Assembly (NCBI RefSeq): GCF_017833255.1
Contig: NZ_JAFIBU010000001.1
Location: 124,001 to 188,000 of the forward strand
Source: Paenibacillus sp. PvR098
GTDB taxonomy: Bacteria > Bacillota > Bacilli > Paenibacillales > NBRC-103111
Direction: 5' to 3'
DNA: 64,000 nt
The notes below the pieces were generated by a model, which saw nothing but the letters and a program-made list of their open reading frames with translations, did no database searches and was not told the DNA's origin. A program made the position numbers and the translations under genes. This document shows, in pieces, positions 53,632 to 62,683 of the stretch (positions are counted from its first letter, which is position 1; every line of letters begins with the position of its first letter).

Positions 53632-56600
53632 ATGCGGCCGATTCAATTGCAAATCGCCGGACTTCAGAGCTATCGGGAAGCGCAGGAGATTGATTTCACC
53701 GCGCTTACGGGCGCAGGGGTATTCGGCATTTTCGGACCGACGGGCAGCGGCAAATCGACTCTGCTTGATGCGATTACGCTGGCGCTTTTCGGTAAGGTGG
53801 AGCGCGCTCCCGGCGGTACGCAGGCCATTATGAATCAGGCGGAGCAGACGCTGTCCGTCTCGTTCACCTTCGAGCTGGGCTCCGCTAACGGTGCCATGCG
53901 TTACCGGGTAGACCGTCAATTTAAGCGGAACGGGGAAGTTTCTGTGCTGGGCAGCCTGTGTCGTTTGATCCAATACCGGGATGGCGAATCCCTTGTGCTG
54001 GCCGATAAAGCGGGAGAAGTCAACCAGCATATACAAGAGATCCTGGGCTTGTCGATGGCGGATTTTACCCGTGCGGTTGTGCTGCCGCAGGGGAAGTTTG
54101 CTGAGTTCCTGACGCTCGCCGGCAAGGACCGGCGGGCGATGCTGCAGCGCTTGTTTCATCTGGAGCCATACGGAGACAGGCTCAGCGGCAAGACTTCTGG
54201 GCGTCATAAGGAGACGGACGCGGCGATCAAGGAGCTCCAGGCGGAGCAGCAGGGCTTAGGCGACGCCTCGGAGTTGGCGCTGGCGCAAGCGGAGACGCGG
54301 CTTAGTGAAGCGCGCTCGGCGGCTGGCGTGCTGCGTGAGCGCCTGGCCGCCTGCGAGCTGCGCGCCGCCGAGCTGCGCACCGTGCGCGAGCTTCAGCGCG
54401 AGCGCGCCACAGTCGCTGCGCGTCAGGCAGCGCAGGCCGCGCAGGCGCCGCACGTGGCGGCGCTCGCCGGACGCCTAGCGCGTGCGGCGCAGGCCGAGCG
54501 GCTGCGTCCGCTGGTGCGCCGGCTCGCCGCCGCCGAGGTGCAGCTCGCGCAGCAGCGCTCGGCCGCAGCCGCTGCGGCGCAGGCGCTAGGCGACGCGCAG
54601 GGCGCGCTGGCGCAGGCGCAGGCAGCGCAGGCCGCTGCGCGCGAGGCGCTGGCCGCGCAGGAGGCGCCGCTGGCTGCGCGCCTCGAGCAGCTGCGCCAGG
54701 CGGCGGCGCTCGCGGCCGAGCTCGCGCAAAGCCGCGAGCGGCTCGCCGCGCTGGCCGCCGAGGCCGAGCTGCGCCAGGCGGAGCTCGCGGGCCTGCGTGC
54801 GGAGCAAGCGCGCGAGACCGAGCTGCGCGAGAAGGCGCTGCAGCGGCAGGCGCAGCTCAAGGATGAGTTGAAGCTTGTCGAGGTGTCCAGCGCATACAGA
54901 GAGCGGCTGCAGGAGGCGCTGCAGGAGAAGCGTGAGCTCGACCGGCTTGCGAAACAGAACGGGGAACAGCACGCAGAGCTGGCAAGCCGGCAAATCGAGC
55001 TGGAGCAGCTGAGGAAATCGCTGGAAACGCTCGGGCAAACGGAGCGTGAATGGGCGGGGAGAGGAGCTGCCTGGTTCGAACGGCTGTCTTCTTTACATAC
55101 GGCATGCCATCAAACGGAACAAAAGCTTTCAGCGATGCAGGGTAAAATCCCCGAACAAATCGTCAGGCTGAAGAGCATGCAAAAGCAGGCCGAACTAACG
55201 GCGATGGCGGAAGTGCTGGCGATTCATTTGCATGAGGGTGAGGCTTGTCTGGTGTGCGGCTCCTCGGTTCATCCGAAGCCCGTTTTGGAGCGTGGGGGAT
55301 TATCCACCGCGGAGAGCCGCGATAACATTCAGGATGAGGCTGTAGCTCAGCTGGAGCGGCAGCAGGACGAAGCCCGGGGGCGGCAGCTTGACCTGCGCCA
55401 ACAGCTGCACGCTCTGCAATCCATGGAGCAGCAATGGCGTCTGGCCTCTGATGACGAAGGGCGGCAGGGCGAGGGTGATATGCTGTTCGCTCAGAACGAA
55501 GCGGCTGCGGCACTCGCTGATTCGTTCACAGAAGGAACGCCAATTTCCACTGAGCAGCTTCGACTCGTGCTGGACATGTCAACGAAAGAACTGGAGCTTG
55601 GCCGCCAGGAAGCGCAGGAGCTTCAGCAAGCTCTTCAGACACTGCTGCAGGAGAAAAAGCAGCTGGTCAAGCAGAGACATGATCTGGGAGCAAGGGAGCA
55701 TACGGCCCGGAGCTTGTATGATTCGGGGTCGCATAAAGCGGCGGAGACGCTCCGTTCGCTCCAAACGCTTGGCACCGGGTGGTCCGACAGGTTTCCGGAC
55801 TTTAAGCCGGAGGACGTTGCCGGTTTAGCGGAGCGGTTGAAGCAGCAGGATCAGCAGGCGGATGAGCTCAAAGGCCGATTAGAAAAAAGCGTGGAATTTT
55901 TGTCGGCTAAGCACGCGCGTATCGAGCAGCTGCAGCAGGAGCTGGGTGACCAGGAGAAGCAAGAGATCCGGATTGCCGCAGAGCAGCGAGCATTGCAGCA
56001 GCAGGTAGACGTCCAGGCGGAGCGGCTTCATGCTTGGGTTGGCAGCGAAGACGCAGGACGCTTGGCCTCCGAAACGCAGGCCAAGCTGAATGCACTGCGT
56101 ACCGAGGAGCAACGGACGACAAAGCAGCTGGAAGCATCGCAATCCGGATATCAAGCGGCGGCTAGCAGCGAAGCGGCTGTCCGTCAGGCGGAGGAATCGG
56201 CGCGACTGGCTTTTGAAGAATCCGAACGTGAATGGGTTCAGCAATCATCTGAAGAAGGTTTTTCCACGGTCAAGGAAGTGACGGATGCCCTCATCTCCCC
56301 CGAGCAGCAGCGGCAGTGGAGCTCCGAGGTGGAAGAACACGGCAAGCTGGAGCACCAGCTGGCCTCACGCCTTGCGGAGCTCGATCTTGAGCTGGCGGGA
56401 AGGGCGGTCACGGATGAAGCGTGGACAGAGGTAGAGCGCGAGCTCAGTCAATGCAAGGCTGAAGATGAAGCTGCGCTGCAGACGACGGCCAAGGCGGAGA
56501 GGGATTGGGAGGATTTGCAGGCCAAGCACCAGCGCTGGCGCGAGCTGGAATCGAAGCAGGCGTCTTACCGCAGCGAACTGGCGCTGCTCGGTAAGCTGCA

Positions 56601-57087
56601 GAGCGTGCTTCGCGGCAACGCATTCGTCGAATATCTGGCCGAGGAGCAGCTTATGCATGTCAGCCGCTCGGCTTCCGATCGATTAGGACAGTTAACCCGG
56701 CAAAAATACGCAATCGAGGTGGATTCCGGGGGCGGCTTTGTTATTCGTGACGATGCGAACGGAGGGGTGCGCAGACCTGTGACTACGCTCTCAGGTGGCG
56801 AAACGTTCTTGACTTCGTTATCGCTTGCGCTGGCCCTTTCGACACAAATTCAGCTCAAGGGCGAGCATCCGCTTGAATTTTTCTTCCTTGACGAAGGCTT
56901 CGGCACCCTGGATCAGGAGCTGTTGGATACGGTAATCACAGCGCTCGAAAAGCTGCATACGGACAAGCTGACGGTTGGTGTCATCAGCCATGTGCCTGAG
57001 CTAAGGGCTCGTCTTCCACGACGGCTTATAGTATATCCCCCAGAGCCGGGTGGCCAAGGCAGCCGAATTTCATTGGAGACCATGTGA
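53632..57087 (+). CDS. sbcC: Exonuclease subunit SbcC
   Basis: A 1151-residue Rad50-type SMC ATPase: Walker A GPTGSGKSTLLD (about residues 36-47), first coiled-coil arm (about 190-530), the zinc hook CLVC (about 538-541), second arm (about 555-1000), ABC signature LSGGETFLT (about 1054) and Walker B FFLDEGFGTLD (about 1083). The arm encoded by 54240-54880 is extremely Ala/Arg/Gln/Leu-rich and much higher in GC than its surroundings. AAAAAGGAGG precedes ATG 53632. It is the last gene of the addBA-sbcDC unit. Confidence 0.97.
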   Translation: MRPIQLQIAGLQSYREAQEIDFTALTGAGVFGIFGPTGSGKSTLLDAITLALFGKVERAPGGTQAIMNQAEQTLSVSFTFELGSANGAMRYRVDRQFKRNGEVSVLGSLCRLIQYRDGESLVLADKAGEVNQHIQEILGLSMADFTRAVVLPQGKFAEFLTLAGKDRRAMLQRLFHLEPYGDRLSGKTSGRHKETDAAIKELQAEQQGLGDASELALAQAETRLSEARSAAGVLRERLAACELRAAELRTVRELQRERATVAARQAAQAAQAPHVAALAGRLARAAQAERLRPLVRRLAAAEVQLAQQRSAAAAAAQALGDAQGALAQAQAAQAAAREALAAQEAPLAARLEQLRQAAALAAELAQSRERLAALAAEAELRQAELAGLRAEQARETELREKALQRQAQLKDELKLVEVSSAYRERLQEALQEKRELDRLAKQNGEQHAELASRQIELEQLRKSLETLGQTEREWAGRGAAWFERLSSLHTACHQTEQKLSAMQGKIPEQIVRLKSMQKQAELTAMAEVLAIHLHEGEACLVCGSSVHPKPVLERGGLSTAESRDNIQDEAVAQLERQQDEARGRQLDLRQQLHALQSMEQQWRLASDDEGRQGEGDMLFAQNEAAAALADSFTEGTPISTEQLRLVLDMSTKELELGRQEAQELQQALQTLLQEKKQLVKQRHDLGAREHTARSLYDSGSHKAAETLRSLQTLGTGWSDRFPDFKPEDVAGLAERLKQQDQQADELKGRLEKSVEFLSAKHARIEQLQQELGDQEKQEIRIAAEQRALQQQVDVQAERLHAWVGSEDAGRLASETQAKLNALRTEEQRTTKQLEASQSGYQAAASSEAAVRQAEESARLAFEESEREWVQQSSEEGFSTVKEVTDALISPEQQRQWSSEVEEHGKLEHQLASRLAELDLELAGRAVTDEAWTEVERELSQCKAEDEAALQTTAKAERDWEDLQAKHQRWRELESKQASYRSELALLGKLQSVLRGNAFVEYLAEEQLMHVSRSASDRLGQLTRQKYAIEVDSGGGFVIRDDANGGVRRPVTTLSGGETFLTSLSLALALSTQIQLKGEHPLEFFFLDEGFGTLDQELLDTVITALEKLHTDKLTVGVISHVPELRARLPRRLIVYPPEPGGQGSRISLETM

Positions 57088-57190
57088 ATGCCTTACGCTT
57101 TACCAGCGCCAAGATGGCAGACATAAGAGTGCTCTTCCAGGCATACCTGTTGTATAATATAAGGACACGCATCATCAAGGAGGTACCACA

Positions 57191-59371
57191 ATGTCGCTAC
57201 ATCACTGGAAGTCGGATCGTCCGGATCGCATCCGTTGGAACGTTTTTTTTGTCCGGTCGTTGACGACTTCGACAAGCATCCGAAGGCTCAAACGCCTGCT
57301 GGCTGTGACGCTTTGCGCCGGGCTGCTTTTTTCACAGGCTGATCCGATATACGCAGACGCGATATGGGACCGTTGGAAAGCGGCCGATGCTGCCACGGCC
57401 AAAGGGAAGCCGGCGGACGCGGTGCCCCATTGGGAGTTTTTGGTTAATCATTATGCGTCTATCGGGGATTGGCAGAATGCAGCGCTCTTTTGCGGCAGAC
57501 TCAATCAATATTTCGACCAAATCGGGGATTACGATAAGGCGATTCGTTACTACGTGCTGGAGAACGAGTACTGGCTCAAAGACGGCAAGGACTGGGGAGC
57601 TGTCGATTTACAGCGCGCGGAGCAAATTCGTACTACCGTGGAGGCCTATATCAGTACTTCGGATACAGAGGAGTTAAAACGGCTGGCCGCTCCACCGGAT
57701 GGAAAGCTTGCGAAATTCGAGCCGGAATACGGGACGTATATCGGCATGTATTCGGAGCTAGATCCGAAAATGCTCAATTACTACACCCGATCTGAGCAAA
57801 TTTACGGAAAAAAACACGCCCTTTACTTAGCCTACACCCAAGTAGGCAAGCCTTTTCCGAAGCAGTACGTTGAAAGGGCTAAGCAGGCGGGAGCTGCACT
57901 GCAGATCGCATGGGAGCCGATGGATGGACTTGATGCCGTTAAGGAAGAGACGGTACGACAATGGGCTCGTGAAGCCAAGGCGGCGGGGATTCCGATATTT
58001 TTGCGTTATGCCAGCGAGATGAACGGCAATTGGGTCGTATGGCACGGTGATCCTCAGAAATATATTCAAAATTTCCGCATGGTGCACGACATTATGGAAC
58101 AGGAAGCGCCGAATGTGGCTATGGTATGGAGTCCGGGAGAAGTGCCGATGTACTCGATCCCCCCTTACTATCCAGGAGATGCTTATGTCGACTGGGTTGG
58201 CGTTAGTCTATACAGCGAGCCGTATGAGAACGGAGATCCGAAGCAGGGGAATATGCAGGCGACAAGCCCGGTGGAACGGCTTGATTATTTGTACAGGACT
58301 TATGCCGACCGGAAGCCTCTGATGATCAGTGAAACCGCCGTATCCCATTATGCGAATATTCCGAAGGAATCGTTCACCGACTATGGGCTGCTTAACCTGC
58401 AGCGGTTGTATGAAGTCATGCCTTACAAGTACCCGCGTCTGAAGTCCATCACCTATTTCAATGTCAATCTGGAAATGAGAGAATCTAAAAACAACTATTT
58501 GCTCAGGGACAACGAAGCGATGATGAAGCTATACAGCCGTATGATCGCACCGCCGTTCTATTTGACCAAAGTCCAGCAGGGAGCAAAGCCTTCGGATCAT
58601 GTCGGCCATGTTCCGTTGACTGCCCGTGCGGCTATTGCCAAAAGCGCTAAAATTACGCCTTTCGTCAAAATTCCGGATATCTATATCGGGAAGCTTGAAT
58701 ATTACTTAAACGGCAAATTGCTCGAGACACAGACCGCCCCGCCATTCGGCATTGAGCTCAAGGCGGGCGCCGTTCCGGAAGGTTCTGTGTTAGAGATTGT
58801 TGTTTACAATAAGGACGGCCGGAGGACAGGGGCGCAATCGTTCCCATTGTCGTCGAGTGTTTCCGTTGAAGTGGACGGCAAGGATGTGAAGTTCGAACAG
58901 CGGCCGGTCATCCGGGAAGGAAATACGTTGACACCGGTGCGGGCGATTTTTGAATCGCTGGGTGCTAAGGTCGAGTGGAATGCCGATACTCGAACGGCAA
59001 CCGCGCGTAAGGGAAATACGGTAGTATCCATACAAATCGGCAGCAAGTTCGCGAGTCGAAACGGAGAAACGATATCTCTTGAAATGCCCGCCCAATTAGT
59101 AAACGGGTATACGATGGTTCCGGCACGTTTTGTGGGAGAAGCGTTTGGCGGTGCCGTCAGCTGGGAAGGCACAACGCGAACGGTAGAAATCCGCAGTGAG
59201 GGCAAGGCTTCTGCTGCTAAGGTTAGCACAGCGGCAGTGCAGCGAGATTTGCTTATCCCCGAGAACCCGACTCAAGCTGAACAGAACATGGGAGCTGCGG
59301 CCTCAACTGTATTCGGATGGATTAAGCAGCAAATCGCTAAGGCAATCAAGCTGTTTAATCATGTGGCGTAA
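57191..59371 (+). CDS. Secreted GH26-like glycoside hydrolase with C-terminal stalk domain
   Basis: A 726-residue exported protein. Residues about 33-56 form a signal peptide with a long basic N-region. Residues about 58-150 have TPR-like helix pairs (HWEFLVNHYASIGDWQNAAL and QIGDYDKAIRYYVLENEYW). Residues about 175-430 look like the GH26 mannanase barrel: catalytic acid Glu276 in RYASEMNGNW and nucleophile Glu381 in MISETAVSH. A beta-rich segment (about 470-550) is followed by a copper-amine-oxidase-N-like stalk domain (about 560-675; TPVRAIFESLGAKVEW and MVPARFVGEAFGG), common in Paenibacillus surface proteins. AAGGAGGT precedes ATG 57191. Substrate unknown; mannan is only a guess from the family. 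Confidence 0.83.
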   Translation: MSLHHWKSDRPDRIRWNVFFVRSLTTSTSIRRLKRLLAVTLCAGLLFSQADPIYADAIWDRWKAADAATAKGKPADAVPHWEFLVNHYASIGDWQNAALFCGRLNQYFDQIGDYDKAIRYYVLENEYWLKDGKDWGAVDLQRAEQIRTTVEAYISTSDTEELKRLAAPPDGKLAKFEPEYGTYIGMYSELDPKMLNYYTRSEQIYGKKHALYLAYTQVGKPFPKQYVERAKQAGAALQIAWEPMDGLDAVKEETVRQWAREAKAAGIPIFLRYASEMNGNWVVWHGDPQKYIQNFRMVHDIMEQEAPNVAMVWSPGEVPMYSIPPYYPGDAYVDWVGVSLYSEPYENGDPKQGNMQATSPVERLDYLYRTYADRKPLMISETAVSHYANIPKESFTDYGLLNLQRLYEVMPYKYPRLKSITYFNVNLEMRESKNNYLLRDNEAMMKLYSRMIAPPFYLTKVQQGAKPSDHVGHVPLTARAAIAKSAKITPFVKIPDIYIGKLEYYLNGKLLETQTAPPFGIELKAGAVPEGSVLEIVVYNKDGRRTGAQSFPLSSSVSVEVDGKDVKFEQRPVIREGNTLTPVRAIFESLGAKVEWNADTRTATARKGNTVVSIQIGSKFASRNGETISLEMPAQLVNGYTMVPARFVGEAFGGAVSWEGTTRTVEIRSEGKASAAKVSTAAVQRDLLIPENPTQAEQNMGAAASTVFGWIKQQIAKAIKLFNHVA

Positions 59372-59383
59372 ATGAGCTGAATG

Positions 59384-59413
59384 AAAAAAAACTGGCCACT
59401 GGCCAGTTTTTTT
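59384..59413. terminator. Bidirectional terminator between convergent genes
   Basis: ACTGGCC (59391-59397), ACT, GGCCAGT (59401-59407), flanked by an A-run on the left and a T-run on the right, so it can serve both the hydrolase gene and the TetR-oxidoreductase gene. Confidence 0.92.
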
Positions 59414-59459
59414 GCTGTAGTTATTTGGATTACATGGTTCGTTCGATGGATGAATTGTC

Positions 59460-61385
59460 CTACGATCCAATATTCGTTGCCAGCTCGGGTTCTTCCAAAA
59501 TAGACTTGGCTGCCAGCATCGCGCTGGAGAAAGCACGTTCTGCTAGCTCCCCTTTGCCTTGGCATCCGTCTCCGCAGAAATAAAACGGCACATTCTCGAT
59601 GCGGTTCGGCAGCAAATGGTTCCCTGAGATATTTTTCACACTGGCCACCATCGCTTTTTTAGAAACGCGCTTGACTTCCGTTGCCTCGCGCCAGCCAGGA
59701 TAGTATTTGTCGAACAGAGCTTCCATTTGTTTTGTTTTATTGTCCAAGTAAGCTTTGCGTTCGGCTTCGTCAGCAAACTTATCGCTCAGGTAAGCGATCC
59801 CTTGAAGCAGCTGACCTCCATCGGGAACCAAGGTATGATCGGTAGCTGACACGTCGCTGATAAACAGCTTATTGTCCATATCGCTGATATAACTGAACGG
59901 CTTGGCGACGACCTGCTTCAAGCCCACATCGTATACCATGACCTCAGTAGCGGTATTGTCTTCGTACGGAGACAGAAACGGTTCCCATGGCGTAGTCTTC
60001 AGCAGCTTGCACACTTGCTGCACCGGCATGGCGAAGACGATGCGGTCGAAAGGCAGCTCTCTGTTTTTTGTTTGCAGCCAAAATTTGCGATCCGCATAAC
60101 GAATGCCGTCCACGCCTTCTTGTAGAGAGATTTCCCAACGGCGTGACAGTTCTATTTTTTGCTTCAACTGGTTCGTGATCACAGCCCAGCTGCCCAAAAC
60201 GTAATTAACCGGTTTTCCGGACAGGAACAGGTTATGGTAATACTCGCTAATGACCGCTCCGGAAACTTTTCTGGCTTCTTCAGGCGTGATAAAGAAATTC
60301 GAGCACACGAGATGCTCCCACAATTCCTTGACATCCTCGTCGGCGTCCGATTGTGCCAAATAATCCCCAAGTGTATCGTAGTTCCGCACATGGTGAATGT
60401 TGGCGATGATCGCCGTAATTTCCCCGACAAAACGAACCTTTTGCATCGGGTTCAAGAGCTCAGTCCTCATCAAATTGACAAAATCGAGCGGAGCAGGCGT
60501 CAGCTGCCCGTTCTTGGCATACATGACTCTGCGTTTATCGACCTGCTTGGAGCTGAAGGAAAGCCCCAGTTCTTTTTCCATCACGGACAACGAATGACGA
60601 TCGATGCCATAGATCGCATGAGCTCCGTAATTTAGCGTAAAACCGGCTTTTTCATAAGTAAACGCTCTGCCTCCAAGCTGCGGACTTCGCTCGAATAATA
60701 CTCCTTCCACGCCAGGATGCTCTGATAAATACGCGGCTGCGGTCAATCCCGCCAGGCCGCCTCCAATGACAGCCACCTTCATAACATGATCCCCTCTCTG
60801 ATCCGGTTTGAGTGGTATCGAATCCGTATCCTGAGATGCGCGGATTCCGGTCCAAACCGGGGCCAACTGCCTGTGCATAAGTTCATTCAAATCGTCCTCA
60901 TCCTGTAAACACCATAGCAGTAACGTTCCGAGATATGCGGATATCAGCATTCTCGCTTTGTTCGGATCCTGCAGCCATTGCAGAAGATGTTCATACAGAA
61001 TGCGATTTTGTTCCTCAAGCGCGGCTTTGAGCGCATCGTTGTGCATCGACAACGCAATCCAGCTTCGCATTAATTTGGGCGAATACCGCAGGCTCTCAGC
61101 CAAGCTGAGGAGTAGTCCGTTGATATGATTTTCCAAGGAGGGGGGGTGACTCTGCGGGCGGTTTGCCCACGTTCGTATGATGGAAATTTGTCTCCTTGGA
61201 ATTTCCAGTAGAATCTCGTCCTTGCTTTCAAAATAGTGATAAAACGTTCCTTTGGAAGTATTCGTTGCCTTAATAATATCGTCAACGGAGACTTTCTCAT
61301 ATCCGTGCTCGATAAATAGCTTTAAAGCAACTTCCATCATATATTCGCGTTTCTTACGGGTTGCGGCACGCATGAATTTGTTCAT
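59460..61385 (-). CDS. TetR-family regulator fused to NAD(P)/FAD-dependent oxidoreductase
   Basis: One uninterrupted frame of 641 codons encodes two normally separate proteins. Residues about 1-195 are a TetR/AcrR repressor (helix-turn-helix VSVDDIIKATNTSKGTFYHYFESKDE at about 32-57, broken here for length). Residues about 202-641 are a flavin amine-oxidase/phytoene-desaturase-like enzyme: MKVAVIGGGLAGLTAAAYL with the Rossmann GxGxxG, then ERSPQLGGRAFTYE, and a C-terminal FCGDGCQGKGELAERAFSS. At the junction (ATG 60782) an AGAGGGG ribosome site lies just upstream, so the enzyme may also be made alone. ATG 61385 is the start (GAGGTGGGG five bases before); the longer frame to 61418 is not needed. 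Confidence 0.82.
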   Translation of the reverse strand: MNKFMRAATRKKREYMMEVALKLFIEHGYEKVSVDDIIKATNTSKGTFYHYFESKDEILLEIPRRQISIIRTWANRPQSHPPSLENHINGLLLSLAESLRYSPKLMRSWIALSMHNDALKAALEEQNRILYEHLLQWLQDPNKARMLISAYLGTLLLWCLQDEDDLNELMHRQLAPVWTGIRASQDTDSIPLKPDQRGDHVMKVAVIGGGLAGLTAAAYLSEHPGVEGVLFERSPQLGGRAFTYEKAGFTLNYGAHAIYGIDRHSLSVMEKELGLSFSSKQVDKRRVMYAKNGQLTPAPLDFVNLMRTELLNPMQKVRFVGEITAIIANIHHVRNYDTLGDYLAQSDADEDVKELWEHLVCSNFFITPEEARKVSGAVISEYYHNLFLSGKPVNYVLGSWAVITNQLKQKIELSRRWEISLQEGVDGIRYADRKFWLQTKNRELPFDRIVFAMPVQQVCKLLKTTPWEPFLSPYEDNTATEVMVYDVGLKQVVAKPFSYISDMDNKLFISDVSATDHTLVPDGGQLLQGIAYLSDKFADEAERKAYLDNKTKQMEALFDKYYPGWREATEVKRVSKKAMVASVKNISGNHLLPNRIENVPFYFCGDGCQGKGELAERAFSSAMLAAKSILEEPELATNIGS

Positions 61386-61413
61386 GAAATCCCCACCTCG
61401 AAACTTACTGACA

Positions 61414-61445
61414 TTCATTATAAATGAAATTAGACTCCCAGTCTA
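61414..61445 (-). promoter_or_regulatory. Promoter and palindromic operators of the TetR-oxidoreductase gene
   Basis: Minus strand: TAGACT (61440-61445), 17 bases, TATAAT (61417-61422). A 6-3-6 palindrome TAGACT-CCC-AGTCTA (61431-61445) covers the -35 and a second, TTCATT-ATA-AATGAA (61414-61428), covers the -10. Both fit TetR operators, so self-repression is likely. Confidence 0.65.
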
Positions 61446-61949
61446 CATTGCGAGGCGGAATACGGAAATAAACTCCATTCATGTTTTGTATCATGCAAAA
61501 TATCATGTTGCACATAATAATAATACGAACATTACAAATTATAAAGTAATATATATACGTATTTAAAATCGATATTTTTGGGATATACAGCGTAGTTTCT
61601 TGAAAAATAATAAAAATACAAACAATGATTCATGTTGTCAATTGGAATTCCTTTTTTGTACTGTATATATTTTACTTATTGTAAGATTGATTTCTAACAA
61701 ACATGCGGAGGATACGTTGTACAAAATGGCTGACGGGGATTTCAGTGCAGGCTCCTTGGCGCATAAAACCTCAAAACCTTCTTATTTGTTATCTGCCATT
61801 GGGAGGAGGTAGTTTTGAAAAGGGAAGGAAAGCACTGGCCAATCATGGCCGCGAACGGTTTAAACAGGCGGTAGATTTGGTTGTTGAATGGGTGGAGCTA
61901 TAAGTTGAAATGGGACCAGAAAAGACTTGTTTAATAATGGTGTTTTCTA
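61446..61949. other. AT-rich intergenic region between TetR gene and hinT
   Basis: About 500 bases, mostly AT-rich. Two short frames with GGAGG sites (31 codons from TTG 61717-area and 19 codons from the TTG near 61815) look like relics or chance; no coding signal is convincing. No repeat or RNA gene was recognised. Confidence 0.4.
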
Positions 61950-61979
61950 TTGGATTTTTGATGTCCGATTCGTTATGAT
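61950..61979 (+). promoter_or_regulatory. Sigma-A promoter of hinT
   Basis: TTGGAT (61950-61955), 18 bases, TATGAT (61974-61979), 44 bases before the hinT start. Confidence 0.6.
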
Positions 61980-62022
61980 ATACAGGTAAGGTAACTTATG
62001 GGACGAAAAGAGGTGGACATCC

Positions 62023-62367
62023 ATGGACTGCATTTTTTGTAAAATCGTCGAGGGCGCTATTCCATCAAAAAAAGTATTCGAGAATGAACATGTCTTCGCT
62101 TTTCACGATATTCAGCCGGCCGCGCCTGTACATGTTTTGATCATTCCTAAGAAGCATATTCCTTCTATGAATAATGTGGAATCAGGGGACCTGCATTTAC
62201 TCGGCGAAATTCATGCCGCAGCTCAGCAAATTGCCAAGGAGCAGGGGGTATATGAAACGGGGTATCGGCTGATCAATAACTGCGGACCTGACAGTGGGCA
62301 AGTCGTTTTTCATATCCATTATCACCTGCTTGGCGGAGAAAAACTTGGGGCACTAAATGCAGGGTAA
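62023..62367 (+). CDS. hinT: HIT-family nucleotide hydrolase (HinT)
   Basis: A 114-residue histidine-triad protein. It starts MDCIFCKIVEGAIPSKKVFE, with the HINT-type CxxC, and has the HIT motif VVFHIHYHLLGGE (HxHxH, about residues 97-101). HinT proteins split purine phosphoramidates and aminoacyl-AMP. GAGGTGG precedes ATG 62023. It has its own promoter. Confidence 0.96.
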   Translation: MDCIFCKIVEGAIPSKKVFENEHVFAFHDIQPAAPVHVLIIPKKHIPSMNNVESGDLHLLGEIHAAAQQIAKEQGVYETGYRLINNCGPDSGQVVFHIHYHLLGGEKLGALNAG

Positions 62368-62408
62368 TAGGGGTTCAAACGAATTATTCATTGTTTGCTT
62401 TGAATAGG

Positions 62409-62438
62409 TTGACACCTTGTTTTGTTTTCGCCTATAAT
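62409..62438 (+). promoter_or_regulatory. Sigma-A promoter of rpsU-yqeY
   Basis: TTGACA (62409-62414), 18 bases, TATAAT (62433-62438): consensus hexamers, about 60 bases before rpsU. Confidence 0.9.
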
Positions 62439-62497
62439 GAAATTTGACGAATGTCTTTTGTTGTCTTGGACGGTCTGTTCGGAGGGAGGGAAAACTG

Positions 62498-62671
62498 GTG
62501 TCAGAAACTCGAGTTCGCAAGAACGAAACTATAGATGCTGCACTTCGCCGCTTTAAGCGCTCTATCGCTAAAGATGGCGTTTTGGCGGAGGTTAAAAAAC
62601 GCAAGCATTATGAGAAGCCAAGCGTTAAGCGTAAGAAGAAGTCAGAGGCTGCTCGTAAGAGAAAGTTCTAG
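62498..62671 (+). CDS. rpsU: 30S ribosomal protein S21
   Basis: A 57-residue basic protein: [20 protein letters not shown] at the start and [14 protein letters not shown] at the end, the classic bacterial S21. GTG 62498 is seven bases after GGAGGGAGGG; the longer frame from 62444 is not used. yqeY follows 12 bases later, as in B. subtilis. Confidence 0.98.
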   Translation: MSETRVRKNETIDAALRRFKRSIAKDGVLAEVKKRKHYEKPSVKRKKKSEAARKRKF

Positions 62672-62683
62672 GAGGCTTAATCG

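Noticed and set aside
61600-61812. 70-codon frame upstream of hinT
   Set aside because: No ribosome site at its start and an AT-driven composition; kept only as part of the relic observation.
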